Assembly: GCA_911728455.2 (NCBI GenBank)
Contig: OU452225.1
Span: 12,560,731 to 12,624,730 of the forward strand
From: Marthasterias glacialis
Taxonomy: Eukaryota; Echinodermata; Asteroidea; Forcipulatida; Asteriidae
Reading direction: 5' to 3'
Length of the DNA: 64,000 nt
The first letter of the stretch is position 1; every line of letters begins with the position of its first letter. Positions 47,001 to 58,055 of the stretch are shown piece after piece. The translations under genes were made by a program, and so were the position numbers. The notes below the pieces were generated by a model that was given only the letters and a program-made list of their open reading frames with translations, searched no databases and had not been told where the DNA came from.

Positions 47001-47103
47001 CATGAATTAGCGGGTGTGGGGAGTAGGGGGAACACAACTGCATTTCAACCGGTTATGAAACAATGAACTAGTTGAGTATAGGAAATTATACTCTCGATAG
47101 TGC

Positions 47104-47199
47104 TGGGTCGGCATGACCGGGAAACTGAGTCAAAAAAAGACTTTGTTCCGAGTCGAGTCACGAATGACCCCCCCCCCCCAACGGGTCATGCCGACTCAG
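47104..47199. repeat. Hairpin repeat with GGTCGGCATGACC arms
   Basis: CTGGGTCGGCATGACC on the left pairs with GGGTCATGCCGACTCAG on the right, about 60 bp apart, with a C run before the right arm. Probably a small transposon remnant. Confidence 0.55.
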
Positions 47200-47621
47200 A
47201 TATGCCTATACGGTCCATCATTGCAAACGGACCCCTCTTTGGCACCTTTTTTTCAGACGCCCTAGAAAAGTATTGCTGCGTGGTCTTTATAGTTGCTTGC
47301 TACTTGAATTATTCTGAACCCCGAACAAGTTAGTTGCGTGTCATCAACAGCTGGCGCGGACCCAGACTATTACTAGACACGATGGGCTGATGATTGGAGG
47401 TCCTCCAGACGCGTGTATATGGCGTGATTATGGTTCGATGTCGAGTCGATCGATGGTGTCATTTCGTCAGTTACCTTTTTTTGGTTTAATTTATTTATTT
47501 TTTATTATTCATTATACGGTGCCGGTTATTTAAACTGTGGTCATTATGACCCTATAAAGCGAGTCAATACCATGACATTTAGAGCAAACACAGGGTTGGT
47601 AGAAAACGTGCATAGTAAAAC

Positions 47622-47682
47622 CATAGAACAAGCACTGGTCCTTGCTCTATGCATGGAGGAATTCCTTCCTCCATGCTCTATG
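47622..47682. mobile_element. CATAGA..TCTATG palindrome with 7-bp repeats, interrupted by a second one
   Basis: The outer unit is CATAGAACAAGCACTGG followed by TCCTTGCTCTATG (47622-47651). Its arms match at 10 of 11 bases. It is flanked by GTAAAAC at 47615-47621 and 47683-47689. The 24-nt palindrome at 47652-47675 interrupts it and has duplicated its last seven bases, CTCTATG (47645-47651 and 47676-47682). Confidence 0.65.
47652..47675. mobile_element. 24-bp CATGGAGG palindrome nested in another, with 7-bp repeats
   Basis: CATGGAGGAA and TTCCTCCATG are inverted arms around four bases. Both flanks are CTCTATG. The arms begin with the same eight bases as the units at 27561 and 60729. Confidence 0.72.
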
Positions 47683-48687
47683 GTAAAACAAATCTATATC
47701 AGAAGCATAAATCTCGTACCTCTTAAGAGAATGAAAAGTACTTATCTGTTTGGATCACTGCCGGCAAATATAAGTTATTTATAACTGGCCCAACATGCAT
47801 TTTGCAGTATTCCCTACAGCTTCTTTTATGGTCCCTCCTGTAGATCACGGGCAAGGTGACAGTTGGACAACATTATGAGGAAAATGACCTACTTTTACAA
47901 GGTTTGAGTGAGACAGCGGCGAAACTAGGGTAAAATTTTAGGGGGGCACAAGGGGGCGCACCATTTTTTTCTTCTTTTTCTTACGGTGGCACTTCTGGCC
48001 ACTTTTCCGAAACAAGACCCTTTTCAGCACTCTTGTTTTGCCGTTTACTATTTTTTATAAGATAATCTGCCATGGAGGTAAACAAAAACACTGTATGTGT
48101 GTAAATAGAAAAATAGTTTACAAAGAAACATTGAAATTACCGTAGTAAAAGCTTACAAAATGTAACATTTTACTCATGGTAATTTTTAATCTCAAACGTC
48201 AAGATTTCAAATGGGGGGCTTCTGGGGTGGGGGGGGGGGTGGCACGGGCATCAATTGGGGGGGGGTGCCCCCGTATCTACGCCACTGGTTTGAGAGCATC
48301 GTGACATAAATATCAACTTATAATCTACAGTATTATGTTGATGTTATTTCAGACTGAATGCATGTACTGGAGGGAATGCAAGTAACTGTAACGTTTCCCG
48401 TCATGGGAACTCGGCTTTCTCCGGCAGGCTCTATCAATATGACTCCATTGTGTCTTCATTCTTTTTCAAATACTGCATCATTATAACGTCAGACACGAGG
48501 CTCACATTGATTCTGGTAAATACAAAGCTTAAACATGATAATACATAATAGTTACTGATGCACAGTTACTCCTACCTAAAGAATGTGGATATCCACGAGC
48601 TATACAGACAAAATTAAAAGCATCAAATAATTGTCACTATAAAAAAAATATCCTACAGCGATATATAGGCATATATTAAGATATGTC

Positions 48688-48824
48688 ATTTTTGAAACCT
48701 CGGCTCCGGCTGATAGGCATCGTCTGCCTGTTTGAAGCCCCGTAACGGATAGTGCATGTTTGAAAAAAATAGTGACAGAGCCAAGCCGGAGCTAAAGCCG
48801 AAACCGTGGTTTCGAAAAGGGCCA
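48688..48824. mobile_element. Hairpin MITE, GGCYYTTTTCGAAAC family, copy 4
   Basis: The left arm reads TTTTTGAAACCTCGGCTCCG. The right arm ends GTGGTTTCGAAAAGGGCC and contains AAGCCGGAGCT. The two arms are reverse complements with several mismatches. A copy of another repeat family starts about 85 bp downstream (48909). Confidence 0.7.
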
Positions 48825-48908
48825 CAGATCCTTTCATCATGCTGCATTGTTTTACCACGTTCCCTGTTTACATTAACTCTCATGAATATTGTTATGTAAC
48901 GTCGAAAA

Positions 48909-48977
48909 TAAAGGGGCCAGACTATGTCCCTTTCCAGCCTCGGTTTGGTTACATTGATCTGAATGGGGGGAAAACAT
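48909..48977 (+). repeat. Interspersed repeat, CCAGACTA/GCCTCGGTTTGG family, copy 1
   Basis: It shares AAAGGGRCCAGACTAT, CCAGCCTCGGTTTGGTTACA and TTGA-TGGGGG with two inverted copies at 57988-58055 and 61049-61115. Function unknown; probably the end of a non-autonomous transposon. Confidence 0.65.
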
Positions 48978-49824
48978 TAAATGGCTGCATCATACTCAAG
49001 CTGTATGGGAAATTCGAACTGCACAATTAAATCCGCAAATTTGGGTAACCATTCCTTCTCCCATCTCCCCGAGTATTTTCCTGGCGTGGTTTCCCCAGTT
49101 AACCGTCCAAATCCCCCTTCCCCGTCGTCCCACTCTGTAACAGTCACCACACTTGGTTAAACCAAATTGATGACACTATAACTCATGTTTTTGTAGGAAG
49201 TCTTACACTTTTTCTTTGAACTCTATAACAATGATGACTCAGAACTTCCATTCTAACACGGATCCCCTCCTTCAACCCTTCCAAAATACATGTGACGAAA
49301 CCGAGGCAGCCTGGGAGATAAAGGCTGGCACATTTTATGCATCAGTGCTTTATTTTAGTGCTTAGGAGGCTGGGTACCAATCTAAGACGGTCACGGTCCA
49401 TGCAATATATAAAAAATTATATTCGATTATCTCATAGGGCCAATTAGTGGAGACTCAAATTCTACTTGAAGATCAAAGCGAGCTAAAAAAAAATACGGAA
49501 AAATATAATTGATTAATAACAAATTGTATAATCTACAAGTACGGCAGCAAATTTTACATATGGCCTATCCGTAAAAACTAAATAAATATTAAAGGGAACC
49601 ATTATTTTACAGATACTTATCATAAAAACTCCTAGGATGGCTTAACCCGCATGACAGTGAAAGGAACTAGGTCACTTTGACGTCATGGGGTCACAGTCTG
49701 AACCCCTGTATCAGCATCACGGTGATCTGGGGATATATTCTTCAGGTAGTGGTGCTTCGTGAGTGTATACCTTTTAGGCCTTCTGAATGCAAAACCAGAA
49801 GGAATTTTTGAGGAAATTAATGTT

Positions 49825-50090
49825 AAGGTCACCCAAGGGGCAGTTTTGAGTCTCTAAACATGACCGGGTTTGCGCGGGGGCGGATAGAGACCGGGGTTGG
49901 AAAGCTATAGGTCATTTTGAGGAAGGTCACGCAAGGGGCTGTTTTGAGTCTCTAAACATGGCCGGGTTTGCGCGGGGGGGGGGGGTAGAGACCGGGGTTG
50001 GAAATCTAGGTCTGTTTGAGTAAGGTCACGCTAAAATAGGGAAAGTTTCGAGTCTCTAAACATGGCCGGGTTAGCGAGGATTGGGTGAAG
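49825..50090. repeat. 98-99-bp minisatellite, three copies
   Basis: AAGGTCACGCAAGGGGCTG, GAGTCTCTAAACATGGCCGG and TAGAGACCGGGGTTGGAAA recur with starts at 49825, 49923 and 50022. Copies differ in the length of a G run. The third copy is the most diverged. Confidence 0.88.
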
Positions 50091-50599
50091 TGATGAGTGG
50101 ATGGGGGAGGGATAGTGCCACAAAGGCTAATCTCCAAGGAAACATGATAGTTTACAGTTCAGGCATCTTTAATTTCTTTACCATAAGCATAACACAGAGT
50201 TTGGAACATTCATTCAACATGGCTGGAGAGGATCCGTTAGGGTATTCCCTATAGGCTACCCGTTGCCGATCAAGATCTGAACTTTGGGCAAAGAAATAAT
50301 AATTTCAAGCTGGGGGAATTTGCGAGATCAAGTTAAACTGGATTTGTGCAGAGTTTACACTTCTGAAATGAACTGATGTTTATACTTCATTGACTGCACA
50401 AAAGACCCTGATTTTCAAACCTGTTTTGCAATCGTGTTTCATACATTATGATAAATTAGTGGCAGGAATTAAGATGATTCTATACCAAATAAGCAACACT
50501 GTAAAACTTTTTCCAGTAAATCTACGGTCATTACTTGGTAGCACTGGTTCTAGGAACCAACAATACATAAACGGTATTCGACAAGTTAATGTGGTGCAA

Positions 50600-50722
50600 T
50601 ATTTACGGTTAATTAACGTAGATGGTATATCTTCTAAAACCTTATCCGTAAATGTTACGGTTACCCGTAAATTTTACGGTAATCGATTTGCGCCTATGCT
50701 GCCACGTGAATCAACCGTAACA
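50600..50722. repeat. Cluster of alternating TTACGG / CCGTAA motifs
   Basis: TTACGG at 50603, 50655 and 50674 and CCGTAA at 50646, 50665 and 50715 lie within 118 bp, mostly alternating in strand. They form overlapping small hairpins such as CCGTAAATGTTACGG. Probably the end of a palindromic transposon. Confidence 0.45.
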
Positions 50723-52121
50723 TTCAGATTGTATATAGTGACGTCTATACTTGCATAATAGACTAATTGCGATAAGCGACACAATCTCAGAATAGTTTAA
50801 AATAAAATCGCCAAAATGTTCTTTTGTTTTAAAATAAGCTTTTCAAGTTGTTTACATTAAAAAAAAGTAGGTCTGTTCGTTGACCTGTGCTCACATCTTT
50901 AAGCCGCGGTCAAGGGAACAAGGCAGAAAAACAACGAGCCACGTGATAAATAATGGTTGATGGTGCTGGAACAGAGCAGACGACATACGGACAAAAACAA
51001 GAGCGCGGGAAAAAAACAACATGTCAATGCTTAGCCTGGTGATTTGCGTGGGTGTGGATAATCAGCCTCTTTCTAACTTATAAATATTTAAGAAAGCCCA
51101 ATGCCTTTGTAAAAAAAACCCTATTAATCCGTTGTCCAAGAAAGGGGATGATACCCCTCAAAATGTCGTGGGTGCCACGGAGGATGAACGGATCGGGTGG
51201 GGTGGGTGGGGCAGTAAAGTACTGAGAGTCGTAACAAAGCGTCCATGAAGGAATGCAATGAACCTTCCCTTTTCTGTTTAGCTTGAGCCAAGTACCAATT
51301 TAGAACCAAGTATATATAATACGACAGTTTTCATGTTTAAAAAAAGTTCCAAAACACAAAAAAATTAGCACACAGAATAACATAAAAAGTAGTACATAAA
51401 TCTCGAACTCAATTTGAGCTCTCCACGGAATGCAAAGCCAAGTCTACAATTTAATTATATCTCGTGGGTGGATTTTATAAACTGTAAGTGGGAAAAACAG
51501 CTCTAGCGCGGATCGGCCCTCCGACTGATCAGCTTCATCACCAGTCGTTCATGTGGGAGAAAAAAATGTTCGCTTGCCTCGGGGGAAGATTTGCTGAGTG
51601 CACGCTAGGGTCCGATGCGCTCTTCATAGCTCTCGGACTATTTCCAGCTTTGATCACGGACTCTTGGTGCTCGGTATAATTACAACGTGCCCATCGCAAC
51701 CTTTCGGGTTCTCGATTCATAAACGGAATGATACTTTGGAATGTAACATGACATGGGGGGCATGTACGAACCTCACAGTCGAATGTTGCAGGAGGTTGGA
51801 TTCCGTATAGCTCAAATGTTATTCCCATAAGTACTGCATTCAACAGCTCTGAACTAACAACGTAGTTTTAGTGTCGTTATCAATAGTTATTAATATTCTA
51901 TGCGAACTATTCTGTAAGCATCATACTGTGGAGTGAAAACTTTAAACATTGTAAGATCTGAGGCTGTTAATGTGGGGATCGTCATGGGATTTGTTTCGCA
52001 GCATTAACAACCTGAGCTCAGTGGAACTGTTCGTACAGTATACAAACCGTTATAACGCGTTTTCTTTATTGGGTTATTTGTAAGAACTGTAAATTGCGCT
52101 TATCAAAGTTTATACATGTAT

Positions 52122-52376
52122 ACCAAAGATTATAGAGCGCCGAAAAGATGGGGAACTCAGGCTGAAATATGAAATCCCACTGGACGCCATTTCAGCAAGT
52201 AACTCTTTTGATACAACAATAGATCAGTGCAGATCAGTTCAGACAATGACCATTGCTATAAAATGGGAAACAAAACACCCACTGGCTGAAATGGCGACCA
52301 TGCGTATTTCACGTTCCAACAATAGATTTAGCCCCGTTCCCCATCTTGCCCCGTTCGGCGCTCTATAATCTTTGGT
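52122..52376. mobile_element. MITE with about 23-bp terminal inverted repeats
   Basis: The left end ACCAAAGATTATAGAGCGCC and the right end GGCGCTCTATAATCTTTGGT are reverse complements. AAGATGGGGAAC inside the left end is matched by GTTCCCCATCTT inside the right. The 255-bp element has no coding capacity. Internally, CACTGGACGCCATTTCAG and CACTGGCTGAAATGGCG are also related in inverted order. Confidence 0.75.
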
Positions 52377-54426
52377 TTAGACTGCAGCGCGCTTTTTGTC
52401 TTAGTCGGGGCCATTTCCTCCCCGTGCAAGGAGTCCACATGGAGTCTGAGTGCAAGTCCTTGCTCTATGATAGACACTAATATTACCAAATTCAATCCTT
52501 GAAGATTTGGTTATGTAATGAAGGTCATTCACCGGTAGGTCATTGACCAGGGATGGTTCGTTCTCCTGTGAGCAAGCTCAATAATGATTCGGATACAACA
52601 GTTTGAACAGGCCTATTCGTATACAATTATACACCTTGGATCATCGGATGTTTGGCAAGAATTAGCAAGAAATATTAGAATCCACTCATCTATTGTGTTA
52701 TTAAGTACTTTGAGGCAGTGTCGTGGCCGGTAAAAAAAAACACTGCTTCTAATAGTTTCTATGTAAGGAAGGACTTGTTCACAACTGTCTTTGAATTGAA
52801 ATGGCTCCCCAGGACAAGACATGCCGCAGACTCCCGAGGAATCCAAGAGACGACAAGACTGAAGCTCGGGTGTCTGCCCGGGTTGACGGAGAAGTCACAG
52901 CACCGTGGTTGACATTCTTGGCTTAGCCGTTGGTATCTGTGTCGAGAGGTCGACACGAGGTGGATCTTCGAACCAAATGAGGCAACCTCCTTCCAACGTG
53001 AAAAAAATGATCCTTTTTTTGACAACTTCAAACCACATCATTGTAGCTTTTAGCCTTTCAAAACTAAGTTCCATACATTTTTCGGTGAGGCATCGAGGTC
53101 AGCGTCATTGGCACATTGTGTAGCTACAGCTCTATGCTGTGAAAGTTCACAAAGGTCGACAGGTCGACCTGTCTCCAGGGCTCCCGATGGCCAATACGCT
53201 ACCGGCTTCCATCGGATGAAAATGATGAATTGTGCCGGCAAGGTCACGACAAAAGTACAATCAACCGTCTGATATTTTCGTCATCATTGCATTATAAGTA
53301 TACCCACCGGTCATAATTATTTTGAGCTATAGAAAAAACTGCCTACACATTACAACAAGTATTTACGGCTGATTGTTTTACCTCAGTATCTGTAAATTGA
53401 TTGAACGTTTTGTGAAAAACGAATAAAACGGGACATTAAAAATGGCGGCCAGCTGGCTTCGTTTCCGAATGGATTTGTAAAAATTGATGATGCCGACGAT
53501 TTCCTATCAAAGAGCAGCGTCTATTGGTTGACCATAACAGTTGGGACAATAACAAACATGTCAAAAACGTTTGCGGTATTAGGTAGTCGAAGTCAATCTC
53601 AAGCCATTGCTAGTTTATTGTTCCATGATCACATATAAGGTTCACGAGCTTCTTAGACACAGACAATCTGCAAGTGTGATGCGACGTGATGAACAACTTG
53701 TTATTACAGGCTATCTTTGGCTGCCAACCATGGTTGGTACGGACAGCCCCAACAGTTTATAATATGGCCAATAATGTTATCAAATTAATACCCATATTTA
53801 TGATGAATAAAATTTACTATCCAAAACAGAAAGTTAACTTATACTTCATTAAAAAACATTTAATTCTTTAATAAAAAGGGCAATTTCAGAATAAATACAT
53901 TTCGTGCTACTCAAGGCCCTCCATACAAAATGGTGGTCAATGTAAACAGAAGAAAGATCTACAGACCTTTCTTTTGCAACGTAACAGCCCGAGTTTTTGC
54001 CAACCAAGATGGAGAAACTACGGGAGCCATAAAGGCACAGATAGCCTAATCACAGTTTGCAAAAATGTTACGCAAATATTCAAAAATTGTTAAAAATTTC
54101 TTGGAAACAAACCTACCAATAATGGAATGTATTCAAAAGAAAGTTTGAAAAAATGTTGAATTTGATCACAACGTCTGTCAACAAGACTTGAATTTTTTGC
54201 TACATTTGGCCGTCCATGCCAACTAGCGCGGTTTTTGTTTATCGAAAGTGCACTGTGGCAGCCAGTTCGTTTTTTACTCGTACGTTGCTACAAAGAAACA
54301 CACCATAAACCGAGACTAGATATTGGGCCTTTCAGAAACCTCGGATTTTGGGGCTCCGGCCCCGGCTTAGGCTCCTTCCTCAGGTTTGGAGCAGTGTACA
54401 CTATGCACAGTGTTTTCAAAATCACA

Positions 54427-54553
54427 CATTTAAAAAGGTACCAGACTACTGATCACCCCTATGGTCCGAGTTTTAAACCTAGCGGCTTAGGCTCCGGCTC
54501 CAGGCTCCAGGCTCATTATAGTGGAGATCAGTAGTCTGGTACCTTTTTAAATG
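54427..54553. mobile_element. MITE with 28-bp perfect terminal inverted repeats
   Basis: The first 28 bases (starting CATTTAAAAAGGTACC and ending CTACTGATC) recur exactly as the reverse complement at the right end (starting GATCAGTAGTCTGG and ending TTTTTAAATG). The 127-bp element has a GC-rich centre with repeated GGCTCCGGCTCCAGG. The termini contain CCAGACTA, as in the family at 48909, 57988 and 61049. Flanks (ATCACA, ATCATT) share only four bases, so no clean target duplication is claimed. Confidence 0.75.
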
Positions 54554-56589
54554 ATCATTAGCACTTTTAATCGTTATTTCATACAGGGAGACAGACAAAC
54601 TAAAAACCCGAAATATCTATACACTTTTCCTACGCACCACATTCCTTGAGAGAGAGAGAGAGAAAGAGTGGGAGATGAGGGAGGGGGAGGGGAGAGAAAA
54701 AAACACCACATCAACACGCTGCTTGCTCAGTATGAATCAATTTATAGTGTAAATGGTAACAGAGGACGTAGTAGCCTACATAACTCAGTGTCCGTTTTAC
54801 TCTCACAACCTTACCAAAAACGTATTTTCGATGTACGACACGACTCAGGAATGTGTTGTAAATTGTATCACTGCGGGTGGCTGACGCCTACCAAAACTTA
54901 CTGTCACCCTACTATTTGATATCGGTCCCGAAGGCGCCCTCGACGACAATTAGCTTCTAGTTCTCATGCATAATAATGTTACACCGTAATAGCATACTTT
55001 AGTCTCCCATATAAAAACGCAATATGGCTAAAACGAGGCTGTATGGGGAGTTAGTCTGGCCCTCCGTTGTTAGTTTTTCAAGAGATTCAGTAATTCATGA
55101 TTTTGAACGTGTCAACCATTCTACTAAATGCATATAGCAATATATTTCTTTAAAGCCCCAGCTCAACATTGGTAGACGGACTGTGAAATTCTTTGCACAA
55201 ATCAAGATATCTGTAATAAAACTAACCTGTGAAAATGTCAGCTCATTTCGTTGTTTCGTTTGCGAGAAAACGGTAGAAATGCATTCAGCATTTTTGTACG
55301 CATTCCTAATAGGCAGATTTTTCGTCTCACTGAGACAAAAACTAATTTTGGATCTTATTTCATTTATTATTTAAAAACGATAACACTTCTGGCAGAAATA
55401 TCTTAAGGAAAGATTTCTACCATCATTATCTTTATACCATGTAAGGTATATGTAAATCTGTGAACATTGATGTTTTTCTTTCTTACCAATGTTGAGCTGG
55501 GACTTTCAGGCCTACCTACATGGGGCAATCATTATGGTTGCATTTCCCACAAAACGTACATTCATTAACTGTCATTAATACAAGTACTAGTGTTTTCATT
55601 TGTAGTCATTAACTAGGTCAACGGTATGCTTCGTTCTGTTTTTAATTATACCAGAAATATCTGAAGTCTTTTCCAGATACTAAAAATAGTACAATCTTAT
55701 CCTTGAATTATAAAAGTCGATAAGTGACATTTACAGAGTTTATATGACCTAAATAGAAAACTGCTTCTTAAAAACATTTTGGTAATAATCACAGGTCTAA
55801 ATTTAACTGAATAGGCCTATCATTGATCGGAAAGAGTGGTTAATAAGAGCACATTTATCGACTAATAATGCTCTATATTTGTATTCTTCTTCTTTTTTCA
55901 TTTTGCGGCTGTGAGAAATCCAAATATATAGGTCGTCCCCCATTACATTCGAAGGTTGCATCATTCACGATCGAGGTTACCAGAATCAGGCGATCGGTTC
56001 CCACTGACCGACCTCCATGTTATTTTCCTGTCTACGGGATATGAGACACGCGCAGATGACATTGAGCCTTGCTCGCTGCGTGAGCACGAGGTTGAATAAT
56101 AGTAACATCAAGGCTCGCCAATATTTGGCAGCCTGCCAAAACCACGCCCAGTAGCCCAACCAGGCATGCGCTCCCTGTGCGTGGGCGTCACGTAATTGGG
56201 AATTTATATTATGCAAATGATGTCTATTTTCAGTCACGCGTTGTGCCGGCAACGCTGTGCGGATGAAATTTCAGACTGCTCCGCGGAGTGGGTTGAAAAG
56301 TTCAATTTAGAGACGGCCGACGGTACATTCATAGGTTTATAATAACGACACACAAGCGCCTGGCATATAATTATGCATACATCGGCCATCAATGGTTCTG
56401 TATTGTGCACAAAAACCTTGAGGCAAATTCAGCTTCATTGTAAAAAGGGTAAAATTGCGCCCAAACCAGCCTGTTATCAAACAATGCCGACTAATAAAAG
56501 AAGTTGCGCAGACCACCAATGTCATCCGATAAAAACAATTACGCAGGTCTGAGCAGGCCTAATATTGGTCCATTTTGGAATACCATTGG

Positions 56590-56677
56590 GGGAAAAACAC
56601 GGAAATTACCAATATTTATTTTATGAGGAAAAAACACGGAAATTACCAATATTTATTTTATGAGGAAAAAACACCAC
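56590..56677. repeat. 37-bp tandem repeat, two perfect copies
   Basis: ACACGGAAATTACCAATATT followed by TATTTTATGAGGAAAAA occurs at 56597 and 56634 without a mismatch, plus a partial third start. Perfect identity points to a recent duplication. Confidence 0.9.
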
Positions 56678-57600
56678 TTTTCGCTGGTGACGCCTTAAAA
56701 CAATCGACATTACCTTTCTCATAATTATAGAAGGGTAATTGCTTTGGGTTGTTCTTTAAAGGATTTAGTACAATAGCGAGTTTTTACAGATTTTTGTTGT
56801 AGAATTACAAACTAAGAAAAATAATTACATTTGTATAGTCCGGAATAATTTGTTCGATTATACACTGATTTAAACATTTATACGAGCATTTTAAAGTGTC
56901 TATTATTTGGAGGTCTATACAATTGCATTTTTCAATTCGTATCATACCTCGGCATCAATAACATTGTACAATAATGTATCAGGTCATTATTTAAATGTAG
57001 AATACTGGATTGGTATTCATTCAAATGTTGTGTACATTAGTATCAGTCTGAAAGCTTACTGATTATGAAGTTCATACCAGTGCCAATCTTCCATAGAAAT
57101 ATGTCTGTCTGAAATACTGTCAAAGTCGCGAAAGTAGAATTTGAAGACCACGATTTTAATTGCGGTTGTTGTGAGATCGAAATTGAGGACAATGTGTTTA
57201 CATGCTGAAAAGGCTGCACGGTTTCCCCCGCTATTTTTTTCTTCCGACTCAGACGAGAAGACGGATTGAGCGCCAATTTTCACATGTTTTTTTTTCACGT
57301 ATAATATTAAATCACACAAAGTAAGAACACTGCATGGCTTTACCAATCCAGCATATGTTTTACCTTTTAATGTGACTTATTCAATATACAAGTCATTATT
57401 TAAATGTGACATTCATATTTTTGTCTTGCGTTCATCATTCCATTATACCGACCGCATGCTTGGCTGTATAAATCCAATTCACGACAATATTCTCCAAGAA
57501 GCCAAATGTATCCCAAAAGCATAGCCAGAGATCCTTTTTAATAATATACAACCGCGGGGGAGGCAGTGTGTGATTTATCACGGGTACCACATGGTCTTCG

Positions 57601-57623
57601 AATAATAATAATAATAATAATAA
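57601..57623. repeat. AAT trinucleotide microsatellite
   Basis: About seven AAT units in a row. Similar short AAT/A runs occur at 39485-39510 and 61405-61430. An AG dinucleotide run lies at 54649-54665. Confidence 0.85.
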
Positions 57624-57987
57624 AAACAAGCTATATACTGTTTGTGATTATATTGCGATCGCCAGCTGCTTATTCCAACGATTTTGATAGCTGAAAGCAT
57701 TTTTACAGGTGAACATTCTTCCATGTCGTCTCTGAATGTTCCATTCACAACTGAGAGTTTGTCGGGTTAAATTAAAATTTTCAATTTGTCATTTTTGGTC
57801 AATTCCAAACACAGATGTGACTTTATATCGAGGAAATATTTGCAACGGCAATCGGCGCGAAAGCTATAATCAATCAAGTAACTTAATAATACTTGACTTT
57901 AATCTTGCAATGATGCACACACCGTCGCTACCAAAAAATATAGCAATTCTGGAACATCGACATCATCTATGGTGTGCAGACGTTTTG

Positions 57988-58055
57988 TCTTTCTCCATTT
58001 CAAACCAAGGTAACCAAAAGCGAGGCTGAACGGGTAAATAGTCTGATCCCTTATA
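57988..58055 (-). repeat. Interspersed repeat, CCAGACTA/GCCTCGGTTTGG family, copy 2
   Basis: Reverse-strand copy: TTTCTCCATTTCAAACCAAG, GTAACCAAAAGCGAGGCTG and AATAGTCTGATCCCTT. It matches the other copies in order and spacing. Confidence 0.6.

Larger units (their letters stand above)
37916..47100. other. Intergenic, mostly featureless
   Basis: Apart from the homopolymer tracts at 38518, the CpG patch at 40900 and a pair of ATGATATATCAT palindromes at 44936 and 44953, I see no feature I can support. Frames are short and unlike proteins. Confidence 0.5.

Noticed and set aside
47384..47415. CTGATGA followed by GGAGG/CCTCC hairpin, like a hammerhead
   Set aside because: The sequence after the stem is GACGCG, not GAAA, so the catalytic core is missing.
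52438..52469. CATGGA..CTCTATG segment resembling the ultra-short palindromes
   Set aside because: The arms do not pair and the flanks (GAGTCCA, ATAGACA) are not repeats.
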